Source of the DNA: Chloroflexota bacterium
GTDB lineage: Bacteria > Chloroflexota > Dehalococcoidia > Lucifugimonadales > Lucifugimonadaceae
DNA: 22,993 nt
Assembly (NCBI GenBank): GCA_030831265.1
Contig: JAURLM010000197.1
Coordinates: 1-22,993 of the forward strand
Reading direction: 5' to 3'
Each line of letters starts with the position of its first letter. The stretch's first letter is position 1. Positions 1 to 7,749 of the stretch are shown piece by piece. The notes under the pieces are model-generated. The model was given only the letters and a program-made list of their open reading frames with translations, made no database searches and was not told the origin of the DNA. A program made the translations under genes and the position numbers.

Positions 1-663
1 CGGACGCTTGGATTTCGCATATTCGCTTATCGCAGACACAAACATCACCATCTCGTCTTCAGCGGTTGTCCTTCCCTTCTCAAGGGAATAGTCATACGCG
101 TCGATGATGTCGAGATAAACACCGTCGCATCCGGTCGCAATGATCTTGTCAAGATAGCTGTCTGGTGTGCCAAATATCAGAAATTGCCATTCCGGCTCCC
201 AGTACCGCACCTTGTAGTTCCCAGCCCAGTTGTGGTTCTCTTTCTCAAGCCAACTCGGCTTACTGGATGACCATGCAGATTTCCAGTAGTACCGGTAGTC
301 TTCTGCCTCACCAATACTCATGTATGAAATAACAAGCGCGGGGCCTGACATACCGGAGCGCAAAGTATCAATATCGGAACGAGAGAACTCGGTATCTTCG
401 CCACCACCCTGCGAGTAGTCGATTACCACCGCGTCGGGAGAGACCGCAGCTATTTCCGAAAGCTTGATATCAGAAAGCCAGTAGACCCAGTTCGTCGGCT
501 CTAGCGCCTGTACCGGCGGATGTGTCCCTTGCGGCGTTGAGTTGACCACAATCGATGCAACATCCGGCGATGCTGCGTCGATCTCGTTAGAAGCTTCACC
601 AGAGCACGCTATAGACAATCCCGCAACAGCAATCACCAGAAACAGCGAAAACCACCTGCTCAT
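1..663 (-). CDS. GH114 / TM1410-like glycoside hydrolase family protein, exported, 3'-partial
   Basis: An open frame of 221 codons starts with ATG at 663 and runs off the window start without a stop, so the C-terminus is missing. The N-terminus has a short charged stretch, a hydrophobic core and then LSIACSG. This looks like a lipoprotein signal with Cys20 as anchor, although the -3 residue is Ser rather than Leu. The mature part reads NWVYWLSDI, VVIDYSQGG, VISYMSIGEAEDYRYYW, VRYWEPEW and CDGVYLDIIDAY. These are typical of the MJ1477/TM1410 and endo-alpha-1,4-polygalactosaminidase (GH114) TIM-barrel family, in which the Asp of DGVYLD is a likely active-site residue. The start ATG overlaps the TGA of the upstream flavoenzyme gene (ATGA), so translation is probably coupled. 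Family assignment is recognition by eye; the substrate is unknown. Confidence 0.78.
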   Translation of the reverse strand, partial: MSRWFSLFLVIAVAGLSIACSGEASNEIDAASPDVASIVVNSTPQGTHPPVQALEPTNWVYWLSDIKLSEIAAVSPDAVVIDYSQGGGEDTEFSRSDIDTLRSGMSGPALVISYMSIGEAEDYRYYWKSAWSSSKPSWLEKENHNWAGNYKVRYWEPEWQFLIFGTPDSYLDKIIATGCDGVYLDIIDAYDYSLEKGRTTAEDEMVMFVSAISEYAKSKRP

Positions 664-1844
664 GCGTTGTACGGGCGTATTTCAGGCGGACATGAAGTCT
701 GTGATTCCTCTGTCAGCAAGCGGTCGATACCGAACTGAGAAAGGTCAAGATTTGACTTACCTTCAGTCACAAGGTCAGCCGCTATCTCACCCATGACAGC
801 AGAGAACTTGAACCCGTGACCGGAACATGGACTCATCAACAGAATGTTCTTATGGCCGGGATGAAAATCGATCAGGAAGTGCAGATCCGGCGTGTCCGTG
901 TACATGCAAACAGCACTGTTTAGCATCTTGCCATTAAGGTCCGGGATATACCGCTCAATCTGCTCCCGCAGCGCCTTCTCTTCCGAGTCCGCAACTAACC
1001 GGTTCAGCCTGTCCGGGTGCGAGCTTGCCCCGTCATGGTGCAGTGCAATCTTCACACCTTCACCGTAGTTGGGCTGGGCATACATCGAATGGCCCGGCTC
1101 GTACTCCCAACTGTGGTTGCCCATGTTCTGCGGCAGGAACGCTTCTGCATTCGCTTTTGGTTCGAACCAGAACAGCACCTGGCGCTCAATCCACATTGGC
1201 AGCTTCAGCTTTGAAACCAGTTCAGGCAGCCATGCTCCAGCGGTAAACACCAGTTGCTTTGCCTCGAACGTCCCGGATTTGGTTTCAACCTGCACATTGC
1301 CACCATTCCGATCCGGCCGCCAACGAATAACGGGTTCATCGAAACGTAGATCAGCTCCAGCCTTGATCGCCTCGTCAAGATGTGCCCGTACGGCTTCCTC
1401 TGGAAATATCGCCCCGGCACGAGGATCGAAGGCGCCGATCATGTATTCGTGTGGGTGCAGCATTGGGAATCGACGGGTTATCTGCTCCGGATCAAGAACA
1501 TCAAGCGGTAAATCGTAGGTCTCAGCACTCTCTTGAATACCCGTAATGCCTTTGCCACGCTTATCACCGATGGATATTCCACCGGTGATGTTCATAACCT
1601 TGCGCCCTGTTCGCTTCTGAAGGTCATCCCAGAGTTCGTACGACCGCTGCATGATGGGAACGTAGAATGGGGCTTCTGAGTACGCCTGCCTGATGATCCG
1701 GGAGCCGCCGTGTGATGAGCCAAAGGTGTGTGGTGGCCGGTGCCTGTCGAACCCGATCACATTCAGACCTCGGCGAGCCAGATGGCACGCGGCAGAACTC
1801 CCGTGAGCGCCCAGGCCAACAACGATCACATCAGCCGTGGTCAT
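660..1844 (-). CDS. Monomeric sarcosine oxidase / N-methyl amino acid oxidase family flavoenzyme
   Basis: FAD-dependent amine oxidase of 394 residues, predicted to oxidise an N-methylated or secondary amino acid to imine and H2O2. The ADP-binding motif GLGAHG is at residues 10-15, followed by the family signature SSHGGSRIIR with Arg49. Cys313 in VCMYTDTPD matches the cysteine that carries covalent FAD in Bacillus monomeric sarcosine oxidase (Cys315). Lys265 and His269 fall exactly where that enzyme has its oxygen-activating Lys and its active-site His. SGHGFKFS (341-348) is the conserved C-terminal flavin motif. The frame is open 11 codons further upstream, but the ATG at 1844 is preferred because it overlaps the TGA of the RraA-like gene (ATGA) and leads straight into the FAD-binding strand. 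The length is normal for the family. The exact substrate cannot be read from sequence. Confidence 0.88.
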   Translation of the reverse strand: MTTADVIVVGLGAHGSSAACHLARRGLNVIGFDRHRPPHTFGSSHGGSRIIRQAYSEAPFYVPIMQRSYELWDDLQKRTGRKVMNITGGISIGDKRGKGITGIQESAETYDLPLDVLDPEQITRRFPMLHPHEYMIGAFDPRAGAIFPEEAVRAHLDEAIKAGADLRFDEPVIRWRPDRNGGNVQVETKSGTFEAKQLVFTAGAWLPELVSKLKLPMWIERQVLFWFEPKANAEAFLPQNMGNHSWEYEPGHSMYAQPNYGEGVKIALHHDGASSHPDRLNRLVADSEEKALREQIERYIPDLNGKMLNSAVCMYTDTPDLHFLIDFHPGHKNILLMSPCSGHGFKFSAVMGEIAADLVTEGKSNLDLSQFGIDRLLTEESQTSCPPEIRPYNA

Positions 1845-2617
1845 TTCGTCTGTCCTTCGGCCTGATCGCGCTTCCACGCTCGGAAACGCTCCTTGGTCTC
1901 TGCCGAAATCGGGTAATACGTTCCGGGCGGAACCTGCTCCTCGTCAATCAGCCGGATGACCCACTCCTCCGCCTCTTCCTGCTCCTCGATCCAGTCAATC
2001 ACCTCTTCCGCTCGATCAGACGGCACGACCACTACTCCATCATCGTCCGCAACAATGATGTCCCCCGGCATTACCAGCACCCCACCCACGTTCACAGGCT
2101 CGTTCTCTTCGTAGGCCTCAAGGTACGGCAGGTTACCTGCGGGAGAGCGGTTTGCTGCAAACACGGATAAACCGTAGTCATCCGAGATCATCTGCAAATC
2201 CCGAATGGCGCCATCTGTGACGATGCCTTCTCCACCACGATGCCAGAGCATCCGGGTTTTCATGTTGCCGAGAATGCAGGAGTATTCATCGAAAGTGTGA
2301 GCTTCGACGACCAGCACGTCGCCGGGGCCACAACGCGCCATAGCACGGTATTCGGGGGAGTCCGCACCGCGGCGCGTTATCTTGAGGAGATCGGGACGCG
2401 ACGGCACGAATCGCAATGTGCGAGCCCGGCCAACCATCGTCTTGCCGTGTGTCATGGGCTTGACGCCGCGCATCAGGCAGAGCTGGTAGTTGGCAGAGGC
2501 AAACCACTCCTGCCCGCCAGGAGGGGCGAGCCGCCAAACAGCACTGTACGCCGTGGCGGAAGTAATCTTCTGATAGCGGGCAATCAGGTCGTCGGAGATT
2601 TGCTTTGCAGGTTCCAT
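1841..2617 (-). CDS. RraA-like family protein (HMG/CHA aldolase or RNase E regulator fold)
   Basis: Protein of 258 residues with the RraA/dimethylmenaquinone-methyltransferase-like fold. Diagnostic blocks are CGPGDVLVV (96-104), the active-site segment GGEGIVTDGAIRDLQ (128-142) with Arg139 and Asp140, and MPGDIIVADDDGVVVVP. In this family these residues bind Mg2+ and oxo-acid substrate in 4-hydroxy-4-methyl-2-oxoglutarate/oxaloacetate aldolases. True RraA RNase E inhibitors are shorter, about 160 residues. The extra N- and C-terminal parts and the company of an amine oxidase favour a catabolic aldolase or decarboxylase over RNase regulation; that is inference. The frame also permits a TTG start at 2626, behind GGCGG. 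ATG at 2617 is the conservative choice. The gene sits 27 bases behind the antiporter stop and overlaps the flavoenzyme start by 4 bases. Confidence 0.85.
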   Translation of the reverse strand: MEPAKQISDDLIARYQKITSATAYSAVWRLAPPGGQEWFASANYQLCLMRGVKPMTHGKTMVGRARTLRFVPSRPDLLKITRRGADSPEYRAMARCGPGDVLVVEAHTFDEYSCILGNMKTRMLWHRGGEGIVTDGAIRDLQMISDDYGLSVFAANRSPAGNLPYLEAYEENEPVNVGGVLVMPGDIIVADDDGVVVVPSDRAEEVIDWIEEQEEAEEWVIRLIDEEQVPPGTYYPISAETKERFRAWKRDQAEGQTK

Positions 2618-2644
2618 GAGCAGCAAATTACCGCCACAAAGCTA

Positions 2645-4576
2645 TCAGCGCAACCGTCTACTGCCAGATGTTGCACTTCGTTGCCATTCAACTCCTGAAA
2701 TGGAACTCCCACTTGCAGGAGTCCTGACGGTAGCCACCGTTGCAGGTACAGGCGTAACCGGCGCAGGACGCTGAGGCATCGCTAGTTCCGGCTGTACGCC
2801 CTCAGCCTCGCTTTCGCCTACCCCAAGGAACGTGTGCTCGAACGTCTCTTCAAGTGAACTGTGAATCTTGAGTGCAACCCGTGCCGTGAGTGCCATGACT
2901 CCAACCATGATGAGGACTGACGCAGGCGTGGCAAGGTCACCCACTGAAACCAGCTTCCACAGAAATGGAGTCATCCAGACAGCGATCACGAACAAGACGA
3001 CAGCGAAGAAACTGTGCTCTATGAGTGCGGTTACCGATGCGATGAAAGATTCGCGTTTTACGTTGATATGACTAAGAACGAAGTGCTGCGTAATCTCTAC
3101 AGCTATCTCAGACAGTGATTTCCAGACTGACATACCGGGTGGCACCGAAAGTGTCACGAGAATCCCGCCGAGCACCAATCCGACCACACCTTCCGAAACA
3201 GATATTGCCGCGGCTATCGGTTCGACGAAGTGAAGGATTGTGATCCCCGCGGCTACTAGCAACCCGATCACCCCGGTGTTAATTACGACAATTCCGATCA
3301 GGCGCTTAATGCGCTTACCTGATTCGCCTTCCGTGCGCATCAACTGCCCGGCGACAATTGCCGACGCGTTTAGTGCAACGGCATGGCGGCGAACGCGAAC
3401 CGGGGCGCGGTGTTCGATGACCCGTTCAAGAAATGAGGTGGAGCTTGCGACAATCGGATACAGGATCGAACTGACGAAGATAACCGCGGTAACGATGGGA
3501 CTTAGAGAAGCGCTGACTGTACCGTGATCGGCACCTGCCTTGACCATCGCAAGTGAAAATTCACCCGGCTGCGGCATCGCCGTTCCAACTTCAAGAGAAG
3601 TCCGGCCATTGCGGCCAGTCAGGTAAGCACCAGCGCTGTTGGCTGCCACTTTCCCAATCACTACGACCATTGTGATGAGCAGTACCGGGCCAATGAATCT
3701 ACCCAGTTCTACTACGTTCACAAGCATCCCAATTGACACGAAGAACAGCGCGGCAAAAAGGTCACGCACCGGCTCGGTCATTCGAGCGATGGTGTGGGAA
3801 TGTTTCGTGTCACCTACAACCATACCGATGATGAATGCACCGGCACCGGCAGACAGTCCGAGCTGACCTGCGGCGATGGCAAACCCGAAACACATGCCTA
3901 GCGCGCCCATGAGAATCACCTGGTTGGAGTGCAACTTTGCCAGCCAGTCCAAAACCCGGGGTACGAGCAGGCCGCCGAATACCAGCGCAGCCACGGCAAA
4001 GACGAGCAACCGCCATGTTATGGCTATTGTGCTCCCCTGCCCTTCACCACCCTGGGTTGCCATACCGGCGAGGACGCTGAGCAATATAACCGCGGCAATA
4101 TCTTCAACTACCAGGATGCCAACGATGATCCTGCCACGCTCGCTCATCAACTCGCCGCGATCGCGCAGCATCTGTACGAGAACAGCACTACTGCTGACAG
4201 ATACAGCGGCTCCCAGGAATAACGACTCCATCGCCGTCCAGCCAAGCACGGTGCCAAGTAGGTAACCAAGCCCCATCATCACGCTCAATTCGAGCAACCC
4301 GATGAGGATGACGCCAAAGCCGACCTTTCGTATCCGCTGCCAGCCTAGTTCAACACCAAGTGCGAACAGCAGCATCACCAGGCCAACGTCAGCAAGCAAG
4401 CGAATCGTCTCGACATCATCTACCTGCGAGCCGATGAGAGAAAATGGTCCGAGTAATACACCCGCGAGCAAGAAGCCCAGGACCGGGGAAAGGTTCAGGC
4501 GACGAAAAATAACCAGCGACACAGCGGCGCCGGTTATTACGATTCCAAAGTCATGTACAAAGTCTGATGAGTGCAC
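2645..4576 (-). CDS. CPA2-type cation:proton antiporter membrane protein
   Basis: Large integral membrane protein of 643 residues with an N-terminal Na+/H+ exchanger domain of about 12 hydrophobic segments (roughly residues 10-385). CPA2/KefB-like signatures are present: PVLGFLLAGVLLGP (31-44), LLFALGVELG (69-78), SVSSSAVLVQMLRDRG (126-141), GILVVEDIAAV with Glu158-Asp159, AGAFIIGMVVGD, LFFVSIGM and PQPGEFSLAM (335-344). The family moves Na+ or K+ against H+. The cytosolic TrkA-N (nucleotide-binding) domain common in Kef proteins is absent. The C-terminal third instead has about four more hydrophobic segments and a Pro/Ala/Thr-rich tail. The start is GTG at 4576; no better in-frame start exists upstream and no strong ribosome binding site precedes it. 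It is the first gene of the minus-strand run leading to the RraA-like gene. Confidence 0.87.
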   Translation of the reverse strand: MHSSDFVHDFGIVITGAAVSLVIFRRLNLSPVLGFLLAGVLLGPFSLIGSQVDDVETIRLLADVGLVMLLFALGVELGWQRIRKVGFGVILIGLLELSVMMGLGYLLGTVLGWTAMESLFLGAAVSVSSSAVLVQMLRDRGELMSERGRIIVGILVVEDIAAVILLSVLAGMATQGGEGQGSTIAITWRLLVFAVAALVFGGLLVPRVLDWLAKLHSNQVILMGALGMCFGFAIAAGQLGLSAGAGAFIIGMVVGDTKHSHTIARMTEPVRDLFAALFFVSIGMLVNVVELGRFIGPVLLITMVVVIGKVAANSAGAYLTGRNGRTSLEVGTAMPQPGEFSLAMVKAGADHGTVSASLSPIVTAVIFVSSILYPIVASSTSFLERVIEHRAPVRVRRHAVALNASAIVAGQLMRTEGESGKRIKRLIGIVVINTGVIGLLVAAGITILHFVEPIAAAISVSEGVVGLVLGGILVTLSVPPGMSVWKSLSEIAVEITQHFVLSHINVKRESFIASVTALIEHSFFAVVLFVIAVWMTPFLWKLVSVGDLATPASVLIMVGVMALTARVALKIHSSLEETFEHTFLGVGESEAEGVQPELAMPQRPAPVTPVPATVATVRTPASGSSISGVEWQRSATSGSRRLR

Positions 4577-4747
4577 CGAAGAATCGTATGCGGTGGCCGG
4601 ACAAGTCTCATATTTGGGAAAAATACTTCATAAGCACGTTTGTTGTTTGGCCTCACGTAACCGTGTAAACGCTCCACCGTGCTTTAGGAGCGGGTAACAT
4701 CACCCTTCGCACAGGCATCGTCGCAACGGCGTTACAGGGAGATCATC
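4577..4747. promoter_or_regulatory. Divergent intergenic region with small inverted repeats
   Basis: This 171-base gap separates the antiporter (minus) from the uronate-dehydrogenase-like gene (plus), so it must hold both promoters. I see no convincing -35/-10 pair. Visible structure: CACG-TAAC-CGTG at 4654-4665, and a possible leader hairpin CGCTCC (4670-4675) pairing with GGAGCG (4687-4692). The plus-strand gene has a good ribosome binding site, AGGGAG, 6 bases before its GTG. On the minus strand TACGAT lies 6 bases before the antiporter GTG and could be the -10 of a leaderless transcript; this is weak. Confidence 0.35.
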
Positions 4748-5536
4748 GTGGCAGCAGGAATACAGAACGTCCTTATCACAGGCTCGAACGGCCTGATTGG
4801 CCGAACACTGGCAGCGGCCTTCGCTAGCAAGTTCAAAGTCACCGGGTTCGATGTGACGCAACCGTCACTCGACAACAAGGTTCCAACGACGGTCGCTGAT
4901 GGCTCTGATCTTGATGCGATCATGCCCGCGTTTCATGGCGTAGATGCTGTCGTTCACCTTGCAGCAAATGCGCCGGTCGAAACACCGTGGCCGGATGTGC
5001 TCAAGAACAACATCGCAACGACGCACAACGTCTACGAGGCAGCACGCCAGAGCGGAGTCAAACGACTGGTGTTTGCAAGTTCCAACCACGCCGTTGGGCT
5101 TTTCGAAAACGATGAGCCTTACAAGAGCATCGTGGCCGGTCAGTACGGAAACCTGAAAGCCGGCGAGTTCAAGCGTGTCGATAACACCGTGCCAGTACGA
5201 CCTGACTCTGACTACGGGATAAGCAAGGTATTCGGTGAGGCAACCGGTCGCTACTACTCGGAGCAATTTGGGCTTGAGGTTGCCTGCCTGAGAATTGGTA
5301 CGGTGAACCGAATCAACTCCCCGGTGCAGTCCGTGCGGCATCTCGCAACTTGGTTGAGCCACAGGGACCTCACACAACTGGTCGAAAAGTCTTTAACTGC
5401 CCCGCTCAAGTTTGAGATCTTCTATGGAGTATCGAACAACACGTGGCGATTCTGGGACATAGATCACGCTGCAAACAAGATCGGTTATGCACCGGTGGAC
5501 AACGCTGAAGACTGGCGAGATCAACTCCAGTCCTGA
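4748..5536 (+). CDS. NAD-dependent uronate dehydrogenase-like protein (SDR/epimerase family)
   Basis: Extended short-chain dehydrogenase of 262 residues. The NAD-binding loop TGSNGLIG is at 11-18, VVHLAA at 68-73, the catalytic Ser region VFASSNHAVG at 108-117, and the YxxxK pair is Tyr156/Lys160 in YGISKVFGE. The combination FASSNH, YG-SK-FGE, LRIG, TWLSHRD, the W-WD motif near residues 233-237 and the closing DNAEDWR matches bacterial uronate dehydrogenase (udh, D-galacturonate/D-glucuronate to aldaro-lactone) better than UDP-sugar epimerases, which are longer. The start is GTG at 4748, behind AGGGAG. The ROK kinase gene follows after 60 bases and is probably co-transcribed, which suggests sugar-acid or sugar catabolism. 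Substrate identity is inferred. Confidence 0.8.
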   Translation: MAAGIQNVLITGSNGLIGRTLAAAFASKFKVTGFDVTQPSLDNKVPTTVADGSDLDAIMPAFHGVDAVVHLAANAPVETPWPDVLKNNIATTHNVYEAARQSGVKRLVFASSNHAVGLFENDEPYKSIVAGQYGNLKAGEFKRVDNTVPVRPDSDYGISKVFGEATGRYYSEQFGLEVACLRIGTVNRINSPVQSVRHLATWLSHRDLTQLVEKSLTAPLKFEIFYGVSNNTWRFWDIDHAANKIGYAPVDNAEDWRDQLQS

Positions 5537-5596
5537 AAACCAGTGCCGGTCTACGCAGCGCGGGTGATGAACTGACAATGCCGGAGGAACAGGCGA

Positions 5597-6574
5597 ATGA
5601 GAGGTGATGCCAGCAAAGCTGTAGCAGTAGCGGCGGACATTGGTGGCACGCAGATGCGCGCCGCCCTCGTGTCTGCTGACGGCGAAGTGCTTACGCGTGA
5701 CACGATTCACACCAATCCTGATGACGGTATCGAGGTTGCGGCGAATCGCCTGGCTGATCTCGTCGAGTCAATCAGCAGCGCCCATTCATCCGATCGTAAG
5801 CCCGTGGGCATGGGCATCTCCACCGCAGGGCCGATAGACCCATCTACGGGAATCTACAAGAATCCGCCCAATCTCCAGGCATGGGACGAAAAGTCGATGA
5901 AGCCGACGCTCGGTGCCCGTCTCGGCATTCCTATTCATGTCGGGCATGACGCAACTCTTGCCGCCTTTGCGGAAACCCGGTTCGGTCCGCACAAAGGCTC
6001 TCGCAACCTGCTGTACGTCACCATCAGTACGGGCGTTGGTGGCGGCATCATAGCCAACGGCGAGATGGTCACGGGCTCAGAAGGACATGCCGGCGAAGTG
6101 GGGCACGTCACAGTGCTCCCCGGAGCGCAGTCATGCAATGTTGGCTGTGATGGTTGTTTCGAAGGCAACGCTTCCGGCCCGGCTATCAGTCGACTTGCGC
6201 TGGGCCGCATCGACGCCGGTGAAACGTCATCTCTCATGAAGCTGGCTGGTGACGACCGCGCAAAAATCACTTCAAAACTGGTGTTCCAGGCGGCAGATGA
6301 TGGCGACGAGCTGGCAAGTGCAGTCCGCAACCACGCAATCCTCGCGGTCGGCATCGGACTCGGCAGCCTGTTGAACATCTTCGACCCGGAGGCGCTCGTC
6401 GTCGGTGGCGGCGTGACTATGGGATTGCGTGACCGATGGGATGAGGTCATCACATCAGTGAAAGCACACTCTCTAGCGCACTTCCAAACCAACCCGCCGG
6501 TCCACATCACCACCCTGGGCGATGATGTTGGATTGCTTGGAGCAGCCGGGCTTGCGTTCCGACACGCCAGCTAA
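5597..6574 (+). CDS. ROK family sugar kinase (glucokinase-like)
   Basis: Actin-fold sugar kinase of 325 residues. Phosphate motif DIGGT is at 14-18, the catalytic Asp is Asp118 in VGHDATLAA, the second phosphate motif STGVGGGI is at 144-151, substrate Glu167 and zinc-ligand His170 lie in GHAGEVGH (163-170), and the adenosine motif VVGGGV is near the C-terminus. ROK kinases phosphorylate glucose, N-acetylmannosamine, fructose and similar sugars. Two key positions deviate. The usual Asn before the catalytic Asp is His117. The zinc motif CxCGxxGCxE reads CNVGCDGCFE (180-189), so the second Cys is Val and a new Cys sits two residues later. The start ATG at 5597 has GGAGG 9 bases upstream. There is no DNA-binding HTH at the N-terminus, so it is a kinase rather than a ROK repressor. 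Confidence 0.88.
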   Translation: MRGDASKAVAVAADIGGTQMRAALVSADGEVLTRDTIHTNPDDGIEVAANRLADLVESISSAHSSDRKPVGMGISTAGPIDPSTGIYKNPPNLQAWDEKSMKPTLGARLGIPIHVGHDATLAAFAETRFGPHKGSRNLLYVTISTGVGGGIIANGEMVTGSEGHAGEVGHVTVLPGAQSCNVGCDGCFEGNASGPAISRLALGRIDAGETSSLMKLAGDDRAKITSKLVFQAADDGDELASAVRNHAILAVGIGLGSLLNIFDPEALVVGGGVTMGLRDRWDEVITSVKAHSLAHFQTNPPVHITTLGDDVGLLGAAGLAFRHAS

Positions 6575-6589
6575 TGGCGCAGCCGGGTA

Positions 6590-7717
6590 TTAGTCATCAT
6601 CTTCCCACTGGCCCGGAGCGGCTTCGTAATCCATTAACGACGCCAGCGGGTCATCGTCGTCTTCGTGTATCGCGTCCGGCGACAGGAAAGCCTCACCGTC
6701 CTCACCCAGGTTGCCCCAGCCTTCCCGTTCACCCGCATCGTATGGCACGGTATCGTCACTCCCGGCCACGCGTGCTCCGTACATCCCTGTACGCGCCATC
6801 TCTGGTGTCACAGTGTGAACGAGATTCTCTTCGTTAGCGATGCCAGCCAGAGCTTCCGTAGCAGCTGTTGCGACGGCAGGTTCAGGGCTCTGCCCGGCTA
6901 TCTGCAACAGGTTTTTCGCGGTTGCACCGCCGATCTTTTCAGCTGCCGCCACCGCCGCAAGCTGGACCATCAGGTCCTGGTCATCCAACGGTTCTTCAAG
7001 GTAAAAAGCGTCTGGCTCATCGCCAATTTCACCCAGGGCGTTGACCGCTTCGAATCGGACCGTCGCATCCTTGCTTTCCAACTCTTGAGTCACAAAGTCC
7101 AGCCAACGCGGGTCGCACGTCCGTGCCATCGCTATGAGCACACTACGCTTCATGTCAGTGGAGTCTGATTTCGCAGCGAGCTCAATGTATCTGTTTATGC
7201 GAGCGTCACCAAAAGACCCTGCGGCCTCCAGGCACCGGCGCCACAACTCAGACGGAGCATCGGATGCATCAAGCACGTTCGTCAGTGCCTCGAACAAGCG
7301 AGTACGCAAGCGGGCTGTGAGACGGCCTTCCGACGCTACCGCGGCAAATGAACTGACTGCAGTCGCAGCAGCTGAGCGGGCATTGGTATCCGAGTCGTTC
7401 TCCAGCATGTCGAGGATACGGGCGATCGCGGACGTATCACCCGTCTCTCCAAGGCCATGTGCTGCAGCTGCCCGCACGCGTCCGTCGCGGTGATCCAGGC
7501 CAGCTTTGAAGATGCACTCGAACTCCATCGTGGAGTCTATGACGGCCAGGTCCGATAACCGGGTGTGAAGGTCAAGAACTTCATCATCAGTCCATTGAGA
7601 GAACTGACGAATCACCTTCATTCCGTCCGCATTGGAAATGCCGGACAACTCCATCAATACGTTCTCGTCAACATCTGCACCGGGAATATATTCGGCCAGG
7701 AATTTTTCGACAGTCAT
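6590..7717 (-). CDS. HEAT-repeat protein with acidic C-terminal tail
   Basis: Protein of 375 residues. After a short N-terminal region (1-60), about six HEAT/PBS-lyase-type helical repeats fill roughly 65-295, seen as recurring VRAAAAHGLGETGD, ARSAAATAVSSF, VRFEAVNALGEIGD and VQLAAVAAAEKIG. Residues about 320-375 are unlike the repeats: acidic, low in hydrophobics, and ending GQWEDDD with a DDDD run. No catalytic residues are evident, so a protein-interaction scaffold is likely. The ATG at 7717 has GGAG 7 bases upstream. It is 32 bases behind the tldE-like gene and probably co-transcribed, which suggests it works with the TldD/TldE protease; that is inference. It converges on the ROK gene with only 15 bases between the stops, and no terminator is visible there. 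Confidence 0.8.
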   Translation of the reverse strand: MTVEKFLAEYIPGADVDENVLMELSGISNADGMKVIRQFSQWTDDEVLDLHTRLSDLAVIDSTMEFECIFKAGLDHRDGRVRAAAAHGLGETGDTSAIARILDMLENDSDTNARSAAATAVSSFAAVASEGRLTARLRTRLFEALTNVLDASDAPSELWRRCLEAAGSFGDARINRYIELAAKSDSTDMKRSVLIAMARTCDPRWLDFVTQELESKDATVRFEAVNALGEIGDEPDAFYLEEPLDDQDLMVQLAAVAAAEKIGGATAKNLLQIAGQSPEPAVATAATEALAGIANEENLVHTVTPEMARTGMYGARVAGSDDTVPYDAGEREGWGNLGEDGEAFLSPDAIHEDDDDPLASLMDYEAAPGQWEDDD

Positions 7718-7749
7718 ATTCGTCTCCGTCCATGCCTGTTAGCCCGAAC

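Noticed and set aside
1069..1518. Open frames of 60-150 codons opposite the flavoenzyme, RraA-like and antiporter genes
   Set aside because: They lie wholly inside well-supported genes and their translations are low in recognisable structure.
1845..1877. Longer flavoenzyme starting 11 codons upstream inside the RraA-like gene
   Set aside because: The ATG at 1844 overlaps the preceding stop and gives the normal distance to the FAD-binding motif; the upstream residues are merely the open frame within the other gene.
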